This document shows, in pieces, positions 61,901 through 64,000 of a stretch of 64,000 nucleotides of DNA. A program made the translations under genes and the position numbers. The stretch is from Cranoglanis bouderius. Taxonomy: Eukaryota > Chordata > Actinopteri > Siluriformes > Cranoglanididae. The stretch covers positions 18,231,001 to 18,295,000 of the forward strand of contig CM042551.1 in the NCBI GenBank assembly GCA_023630585.1, in the 5' to 3' direction. The notes under the pieces are model-generated. The model was given only the letters and a program-made list of their open reading frames with translations, was not told where the DNA came from and searched no databases. Numbering within the stretch: the first letter of the stretch is position 1; each line of letters opens with the position of its first letter.

Positions 61901-64000
61901 AGAGGGCGCTGCAGGACTGCTTGCTGTCCTTTATTAAAGTCCTACAGGTACTGAGAAAGGATTTCATTAAACTAGTTTCTGTGTGATCACAAGGGAAGTG
62001 GTCTTTGAAAGATCACTGAGGGTTGAGTGGCTATAGACCTCAATGTTCTGAAAGATAATTTACTACTGAAGAAACTGGAAATGATGCTACTGAGTAATTA
62101 CAGTAAACCACAATACCTAGTTTCTGAAGGACAGGAATAATTTACATATGTACACATGTACAATCAAACCTGAGTTTATAGTTAACACTGTAGCTGGTAT
62201 TAGATGTTAAAGGAATACTCCAACATTTTTCAACCTAATCTTAATCTACTGCATCTGCAGCATGGGTGAAATCTACCGCAGATTTTGACACTTTCCAGTT
62301 TTATGAAGAAAAACAATATTAACAATTTTAACAATAAATATGAATATAAATGTTAAAAAAATGTTTGCGGTCATGCAAAACACTTGTACTGTAGAATACA
62401 CTCATTAAGTTTTCAGTCAAAAAATTTGTAAATTCGGCTCCAGATGTGTAATATTTGTCTTTTAAGAGACGGGACTTCTTATTCGGAAGATTTGGAAGGA
62501 ATATTAAGCATGAACAGGTTTTCTCTTCCTTTTCTCATTACAGGGTCAAAACGTTTATCTGTGGTGAAACTCCCATACATTACAGATGCTGTTGTTGTTG
62601 TTTAAAAGGTTTTTGTAAAATTAAGCCCCAAATCTCTAATATTCATTTTCTTAAGAGATGGGTTTATTGTTACTCAGAGAAAACCATATGTAGTTATTCA
62701 TTACCAGTGTAGACATGTAAAACAGTGAAGCGCTTCAGTTTCAGTCTGATTGTGAATGGATACCATAAAAGCTTAAACAATATCTAGGTATTTATTAAGT
62801 TAATATGCACCTCAAAAGGTGACAGTAAGTCAAAATATCTTGAATATAGTCATAGTTATCTGGTATTTCCTATTAGATTACATTAAACCAAATATAAGAT
62901 GATTAAATTATTACTAGACTTATTTCAAACTTGGAGATAGTCTTTAAGATAGTTTTGCTCATTTGAAACATTTAGTTCTAGAAAGAATTGGAAGTAGAAT
63001 AAGAAATGTCTAGAAATAGGTTTAATAATCCTGTATTTGGTTTAGTGTAATCTTATAGCAGGAAGTACTAGATGAATTTGAATATAATCAAGATATTTTC
63101 ACTTGCTAAGATGACATTTTTTGCAGTGAGCTTATAAGCTAATGTCACAATTTACGTCATATCTTTATTCTTTTCAGAACTTCAGAAGATTGTCCCGTAT
63201 GCCGGTCATTAACAAGTTTGTGCAGTTCATTCAGAAATACATTACTCATGACGCAGCAGCTGCCGTGCCTTATCTTCAGAAGCACTCTGATATTCTACAG
63301 TAAGATATACATTTTTTTTTTTTTTTTTTAAATATACAGTATTTTTAGGAGAAGGTGTGCCGAAATTTCTCCCTCTCTTTTATTAGGGGTCTTGCCTCAG
63401 AGAATCCTGACCTGGTGCAGCTGAAATCCCTGCTAGCTGGTCTCACTCTGCCTATAAAGACGTGCTCCTCAGACGTCACTGCAGAGGACAGAGACGGTAA
63501 CTCATCCGTCATCTCAAAGCATAATGAAAACCAAATGACCATTTCTAGCTTCCGTCTAAAATTCCTCTCTTGCTTCTAGCCGAGGACTCCTCCTCCGGCT
63601 CCTTGCCTCTGGTCAGTATCTCAGCCTCCACAGCGCTCAGCTCAGCGGATATGACCAAGTATCTGAAGAAGCTTTCTGGAGGGGAATCCATTGAAGGTGA
63701 GACCCTAAAAAAAAAAAAAAAAATCATCATATTTAAACTTTATTACTTTGACTCCACACTCATTAGGGAAGAAAAAATAATGCGAAAATGAATGATTTGT
63801 CTCTTTCGTCAGATGTGTTGGACGTGTTGACTGAGGTGGACGAGAAGTCGAAGAGAAATCCGGAAATAGTCCAGTATTTTGTGGTAAGCCTGCTTAACGA
63901 AGTCCGTCATTAAAGAACGCGTGTTGCGCTAAACTCTATGCCGCTTAATGTGTACCATGTGTTCTTTCAGAATGATCTGCAGAGGTTGATGAGCTCGCCC
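32814..64000 (+). CDS. ints1: Integrator complex subunit 1 (3' end beyond window)
   Basis: INTS1 is the largest subunit and scaffold of the nuclear Integrator complex, which cleaves snRNA 3' ends and attenuates RNA polymerase II. The start MNRPKPTSIRRPSAAKTSGH matches the vertebrate INTS1 N terminus, and similarity continues through every exon. The 45 coding exons found total 6,294 nt (2,098 codons) with reading phase conserved at each junction and no in-frame stop; human INTS1 has about 2,190 residues, so roughly 90-100 codons are missing at the right edge. Mostly alpha-helical repeat protein with no catalytic motif; exon 26 encodes the hydrophobic helix MHILVVHAMVILLTLGPP. All introns are GT-AG except intron 8 (GC-AG). 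Exon coordinates are in the block entries that follow. Introns hold at least nine transposon copies, mostly Tc1-derived, but none interrupts an exon. Confidence 0.97.
34195..34800 (+). repeat. Dispersed non-coding repeat in ints1 intron 6
   Basis: Blocks TTTATTTGTATAGCACTTTT, TCACAAAGCAGCTTTACAGA, GGCAAGGGAAAAACTCCCTG, CTTGAGAGGAACCAGACTCA and GGGAACCCGTCCTCATCTGG follow in order. This is a sequence very widespread in teleost genomes. It ends in a GA-rich tract (34804-34852). Confidence 0.6.
35418..37243 (+). CDS. ints1: ints1 exons 7-10 (residues 280-473)
   Basis: Exons: 35418-35523, 36578-36764, 36859-37004, 37102-37243. Landmarks: DNQTELLIAEEKFSPEEEGQ, LRDQLNRRQPMDNVSRNLLR, DLLMSLCMNCRTHGADDMDV and NELSNARNPNNMQVLHTVLQ. 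The conserved region here is the part of INTS1 catalogued as DUF3677. Exon 8 ends CCAAAG|GCAAGA, a GC donor; phase and homology (NPK|LTRPAQDLLM) exclude any nearby GT. Confidence 0.96.
35553..36455 (-). mobile_element. Internally deleted Tc1-like transposon (family C) in ints1 intron 7
   Basis: Terminal inverted repeats of about 150 bp: left ACTATTGGAACGGCAAGGCC (35559-35578), right its complement near 36430-36452, continuing through GACATTTGG and TTTCAGCTTTTATTTCCTGG. Inside, on the minus strand, only the transposase N terminus remains (35848-36099). Confidence 0.85.
35848..36099 (-). pseudogene. N-terminal fragment of a Tc1-like transposase
   Basis: 83 residues, MKIRELSMGEKQAILKLRKE, then GIAQALGIASTTIWNVLKKE and GRPRKTT: the paired-type helix-turn-helix and GRPR linker. 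The frame then stops and the catalytic DDE domain is absent, so it could bind DNA at most. Confidence 0.8.
37244..39288 (+). other. ints1: ints1 intron 10
   Basis: 2-kb GT-AG intron. It holds a short dispersed-repeat head at 37390-37430 (TTACATTTATTCACTTAGCA) and a Tc1-like fragment at 38400-38882. Open frames within it are not exons. Confidence 0.75.
38400..38882 (-). mobile_element. Fragment of Tc1-like family G (copy 3)
   Basis: It ends CCACAAACTTTGCCATATAG-TGTA and shares GTTGAACATCCCATTCCAGA, GTTATAATAAGCTCC and TTCAGTAGGGTTGAGGTCAG with the reverse complement of 31974-32435. On the minus strand it encodes the same transposase C-terminal half with stops. Opposite orientation to copies 2 and 4. 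Confidence 0.7.
39289..41688 (+). CDS. ints1: ints1 exons 11-13 (residues 474-608)
   Basis: Exons: 39289-39465, 39719-39827, 41568-41688. Landmarks: FLAMVFQDLLTNKDDYLRAS, LLREIIKQTKHEINFQSFCL, TVSMMLGITAQVKEAGIAWD and NQIAAIQRDAVWWLHTVVPS, almost identical to human INTS1. Intron 12 (39828-41567) carries a foldback element and a Tc1 fragment. Confidence 0.96.
39955..41032. mobile_element. Foldback element: long imperfect inverted repeat
   Basis: The outer ends GGGCTGGTTTGAGTATTTCA (39960-39979) and TACTCAAACCAGCCCACCTG (41001-41020) are inverted. Inner arms are also inverted: GTCTCTAGAGTTTACACAGA (40411-40430) against TCTGTGAAAACTCTAGAGAC (40941-40960), and AAGCATCTCAGAATGCACAA (40566-40585) against TTGTGCATGCTGAGATGCTT (40793-40812). 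The spacer is about 180 bp. A LINE-like stretch (about 40010-40405) interrupts the left arm. No transposase. A short relative lies at 51972-52381. Confidence 0.75.
40010..40405 (+). repeat. LINE-tail-like insertion inside the foldback element
   Basis: It starts AAAGTCAAAGTCAGCTTTAT then TGTCATTTTTAGCACATCAC, a sequence type found near the 3' ends of fish retrotransposons. It has no counterpart in the right arm of the surrounding inverted repeat, so it was probably inserted later. Confidence 0.45.
41041..41390 (+). mobile_element. Fragment of Tc1-like family G (copy 4)
   Basis: CAGCATGACCATGCCCCTGT and GCACAAAGCGAGCTCCATAA align with the QHDNA...EASSMN part of 31974-32435. It ends CCACAAACGTTTGGTAATAT-AGTGTA. 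The left terminus is missing; it abuts the foldback element. Confidence 0.7.
42056..42620 (+). CDS. ints1: ints1 exons 14-16 (residues 609-720)
   Basis: Exons: 42056-42133, 42243-42400, 42524-42620. Landmarks: LHKVLFTEQPETYYKWDNWP, DTLMRILVIGLSRDLPLGPA, DAMELADHLVKRAAGVQSDD and ERIQLIDAVLNLCTYHHPEN. The acceptor of exon 16 (TTTTGTAG|AT) directly follows a ~45-nt (GT)n tract. Confidence 0.96.
42471..42516 (+). repeat. ints1: (GT)n tract at the exon 16 acceptor
   Basis: About 22 GT units, then TTTTGTAG|exon 16. Only the four T's next to the AG form a pyrimidine stretch. Confidence 0.95.
42621..43517 (+). other. ints1: ints1 intron 16
   Basis: 897-nt GT-AG intron. It contains a short dispersed-repeat tail (43405-43480, CTTGCTCAAGAGCCCAACAG) and no other recognisable element. 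Confidence 0.75.
43518..45714 (+). CDS. ints1: ints1 exons 17-21 (residues 721-940)
   Basis: Exons: 43518-43609, 43697-43757, 44607-44804, 44943-45072, 45535-45714. Landmarks: YQPPNLAISTLYWKAWLLLL, AAWDGYPTLKMLMEMVMTNN, the HLAAASTKQTITESNSLLLC repeat helix, GPPRRPPPHIQEQLKSLNQS, SMPWLADLVQSSEGSLDVLP and an acidic, lysine-rich stretch DEEEGESKEQKAKKRQ (about 924-939). Exon 19 could read through to a TGA at 44814-44816 if its donor (GAA|GTACAT... in CCGAA|GTACAT) were skipped. Confidence 0.95.
46285..46556 (+). repeat. LINE-tail-like repeat in ints1 intron 21
   Basis: CTTGCTACTTTTTGTACTAC, TTTGCACTGTGTCTGGGTAG and GACAATAAACCTGAATCTGA resemble the 3' ends of fish non-LTR retrotransposons. No ORF2 sequence is readable. 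Confidence 0.4.
46572..48226 (+). CDS. ints1: ints1 exons 22-26 (residues 941-1178)
   Basis: Exons: 46572-46721, 47234-47413, 47615-47719, 47836-48003, 48115-48226. Landmarks: RQQKQRQLLGRLQDLLLGPK, TCEVLDYFLRRLSSSQVASR, GLSLVLSEGGIKDGDERDQL, AIHMETDPQTISAYLIYLSQ, DVARLIVERSTIMNSLFSKH and FLRWTTGETATMHILVVHAM. The last of these includes the hydrophobic helix sometimes predicted as membrane-spanning in INTS1. The exon 25 acceptor (GGGTCAG|GAT) follows a (GT)n tract. Confidence 0.96.
47804..47829 (+). repeat. ints1: (GT)n tract at the exon 25 acceptor
   Basis: About 13 GT units, then GGGTCAG|exon 25. Confidence 0.95.
48983..50508 (-). mobile_element. Tc1-like transposon (family D), inactive
   Basis: Long terminal inverted repeats of about 200 bp: CATTTACATAAAAGTTGGGA (48986-49005) against TCCCAACTTTTATGGAAAT (50486-50504), and GATGCCTTCAGCACACTCAA (49155-49174) against TTGAGTGTGCTGAAGGCATC. 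On the minus strand it holds a nearly full-length but broken transposase gene (about 49200-50220). Confidence 0.88.
49200..50220 (-). pseudogene. Tc1-like transposase of family D, several frame breaks
   Basis: The N terminus MQARMGRGSPLCAKNRERIV is followed by a helix-turn-helix (GLSPSTVHNIVKRFKESEEI) up to PLLNVRDL. Further frames read KPLSLNTVCHWVQKCNLKLY, LFQQDNARPHSAHATTAWLR (second catalytic Asp kept) and WPASSPDLSP, then, after a frameshift, CIMKRKMRQWRPRTVEQLQS. The first catalytic motif reads WSES instead of WSDES. Not functional. Confidence 0.85.
50577..51919 (+). CDS. ints1: ints1 exons 27-30 (residues 1179-1355)
   Basis: Exons: 50577-50735, 50821-50967, 51599-51697, 51795-51919. 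Landmarks: PTAFLVDTSEEALLLPDWLK, QQLLLFVQSFGIPVSSMSKL, YMAHLVEVQHERGATGGHTF, then a low-conservation linker (SAEASRVKVTVETPHSSVKM) and SPEDDLTTILLQ. The linker is the least conserved stretch compared with mammals. Confidence 0.95.
51972..52381. mobile_element. Small foldback element in ints1 intron 30
   Basis: The ends CCACTTTAGTAGGAACACCT (51980-51999) and its complement near 52370 (GTGTTTCTAATAAAGGGG) are inverted, as are AGCCAATCATGTGGCAGCAG (52032-52051) and CTGCTGCCACATGATTGGCT (52324-52343), and TTTAACCGTGGCATG against CATGCCACGGTTAAA (52092 and 52214). The centre includes the ATACTCAAACCAGCCCATCT motif shared with 39955-41032. Confidence 0.8.
52434..54768 (+). CDS. ints1: ints1 exons 31-33 (residues 1356-1537)
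   Basis: Exons: 52434-52688, 54317-54476, 54637-54768. Landmarks: LFPVKLDPRWPTPPSRPLAL, RVLQALAAVLGSAHAGPLVV, MHRSHAFSCPLLRQLHLYQQ, FSSLFFKVIMQMLTWLESSA and LHLAEALAYRRDSEVAVRGI. Exon 32 has two tandem in-frame acceptors (TGTCAG|CAG), so a one-residue (Gln) NAGNAG-type variation is possible. Confidence 0.95.
52875..53967 (-). mobile_element. Internally deleted Tc1-like transposon (family E)
   Basis: 1,093 bp, TA on both sides (52873-52874, 53968-53969). About 210-bp terminal inverted repeats (left CAGTGGTGCTTGAAAGTTCG; right ends ACTTTCAAGCACCACGG). It encloses the N-terminal part of a transposase on the minus strand (53249-53563), and lacks most of the catalytic domain. In ints1 intron 31. 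Confidence 0.9.
53249..53563 (-). pseudogene. Tc1-like transposase fragment (family E)
   Basis: 104 residues: ARRVIVCDVTKELRVTSKQL, VHESTIRRTLINSGVHGRVA and LQFAKDHVDKPEGYWENVL, then a stop exactly where WTDE (first catalytic Asp) should follow. This covers the DNA-binding domain end and linker only. The remaining catalytic part is mostly deleted. Confidence 0.8.
55371..55395 (+). repeat. ints1: (GT)n tract at the exon 34 acceptor
   Basis: About 12 GT units, then ATCTCCTAG|exon 34. Confidence 0.95.
55405..57642 (+). CDS. ints1: ints1 exons 34-37 (residues 1538-1713)
   Basis: Exons: 55405-55585, 55959-56085, 57344-57474, 57555-57642. Landmarks: LQGLMEVKSPYLEELLSLLM, MVIMLLLQETEERGVKLEAE, SGLLVDWLELLDPEVTSVCS, VPSYRPYLLASLTHQSNWST and DPSSALDFLWACSHIPRIWK. 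The acceptors of exons 34, 35 and 36 each follow a (GT)n tract. Intron 35 holds the family F Tc1 element. Confidence 0.95.
55890..55942 (+). repeat. ints1: (CT)n(GT)n tract at the exon 35 acceptor
   Basis: A (CT)5-6 run continues into about 26 GT units, then GGCCTATATGGTCCAG|exon 35. Confidence 0.95.
56104..57230 (+). mobile_element. Tc1-like transposon (family F), 3' half of transposase deleted
   Basis: The right end GGTGCCAATATTGGTGGAGG-GCACAG followed by TA (57231-57232) is complete. The left end starts within the repeat at AATATTGGCACCCTTGGTAA (56107), having lost about 14 terminal bases. Both carry (T/G)AAATATGAGCAAA. In ints1 intron 35. A short fragment of the same terminus is at 58838-58862. 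Confidence 0.88.
56451..57180 (+). pseudogene. Tc1-like transposase of family F, truncated
   Basis: The likely start is ATG at 56451, broken by a stop within ten codons (AAAGAAATATAG-type). A frame from 56600 to 57112 is open for 170 residues: QPRRGRVSILSQRTVKRMVR, the linker, LWSDEIKIELFGNKHQRWFW (first Asp), and KYGGGSLMFWGCFSARGPGH. A further frame has WIFQQDNDPKHTP (second Asp), then the sequence jumps to the terminal repeat, so the third catalytic residue and C terminus are missing. Confidence 0.88.
57295..57336 (+). repeat. ints1: (GT)n-rich tract at the exon 36 acceptor
   Basis: GT repeat with one C and some T interruptions, then TTTAAACAG|exon 36. Confidence 0.95.
58436..58683 (+). 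CDS. ints1: ints1 exon 38 (residues 1714-1795)
   Basis: 248 nt. The acceptor is CTCCTCCAG|AAACGC, the donor GACAG|GTATGG. It encodes KRTEKFVLKLTSDELISLVD, LDQASCSLIQSRLPLLHSCC and LLNCIKKWGDS (last Ser split). Intron 38 (58684-61033) follows. Confidence 0.96.
58684..61033 (+). other. ints1: ints1 intron 38
   Basis: 2.35-kb GT-AG intron. Apart from a scrap of Tc1 family F terminus (58838-58862), an A run, a C10 run (60858-60868) and AT-rich DNA, I see no recognisable element or gene. Confidence 0.75.
61034..61947 (+). CDS. ints1: ints1 exons 39-41 (residues 1796-1948)
   Basis: Exons: 61034-61163, 61481-61614, 61755-61947. Landmarks: RRCENLLLQIYLQFPEVIQH, LDILVHRLITLMADTGESKS, CRRLAVSHPVLLLRHLPMVA, ALLHGRIHLNLQEFRQQRHL and ELLQPRVFHPDHQRALQDCL. 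Splice sites are consensus. Confidence 0.96.
61948..63177 (+). other. ints1: ints1 intron 41
   Basis: 1.23-kb GT-AG intron, AT-rich. About 62210-62300 (AAAGGAATACTCCAACATTT... CTACTGCATCTGCAGCATGG) looks like a dispersed fish repeat fragment. Nothing else was recognised. Confidence 0.65.
63178..64000 (+). CDS. ints1: ints1 exons 42-46 (residues 1949-2098, cut by window edge)
   Basis: Exons: 63178-63299, 63387-63496, 63580-63696, 63813-63883, 63971 to the edge. Landmarks: NKFVQFIQKYITHDAAAAVP, LVQLKSLLAGLTLPIKTCSS, SSSGSLPLVSISASTALSSA, MTKYLKKLSGGESIEDVLDV and NDLQRLMSS. In human INTS1 about 90-100 residues follow this point, so one to two exons are expected beyond the edge. Confidence 0.95.

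Overview
The window is nuclear DNA of a vertebrate, almost certainly a teleost fish. The introns are short to medium and AT-rich, microsatellites are abundant, and there are many degraded Tc1/mariner and hAT DNA transposons of types common in bony fishes. An otophysan such as a catfish is my best guess, but that is inference. Three protein genes can be recognised: tmem184a (+ strand, last two exons only), mafk (- strand, complete) and ints1 (+ strand, non-coding exon 1 plus 45 coding exons, cut by the right edge about 90-100 codons before the expected stop). The same three genes lie side by side in human 7p22.3, in the same order and relative orientation, which supports the names.

Layout. 1-4604: end of tmem184a, with its last intron at 1563-4371 (holding a Tc1-type element) and a probable 3' UTR to about 5.95 kb. 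6041-6838: a hAT-like MITE with another inverted-repeat element nested inside it. About 6870-12358: mafk 3' UTR, bZIP exon and start-codon exon. 12359-22927: large mafk intron 1, with repeats and possible regulatory DNA. 22928 to about 23150: non-coding mafk exon 1 and a CpG-rich promoter carrying a near-perfect CRE-type Maf recognition element. 23.25-31.3 kb: the gap between the divergent mafk and ints1 genes, filled by a roughly 60-bp-unit array, a hAT copy with an 8-bp target duplication, two Tc1 remnants and a LINE tail. 31.4-64 kb: ints1.

ints1 was assembled exon by exon. Reading phase is kept across every junction, giving 2,098 codons in the window against about 2,190 residues in human INTS1. 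One intron is GC-AG. Five introns have long (GT)n tracts immediately before the acceptor in place of a normal pyrimidine tract. Most larger ints1 introns hold Tc1-derived elements, nearly all internally deleted.

Functions. INTS1 is the largest subunit of the Integrator complex (RNA polymerase II-associated snRNA 3' processing and promoter-proximal termination). MafK is a small Maf bZIP protein that pairs with CNC factors. TMEM184A is a multi-pass membrane protein of the OST-alpha superfamily. They do not form a pathway; their adjacency is conserved synteny. I see no new enzyme system, CRISPR array or RNA gene. The most unusual features are the (GT)n acceptors in ints1, the Maf element in the mafk promoter and the foldback elements.
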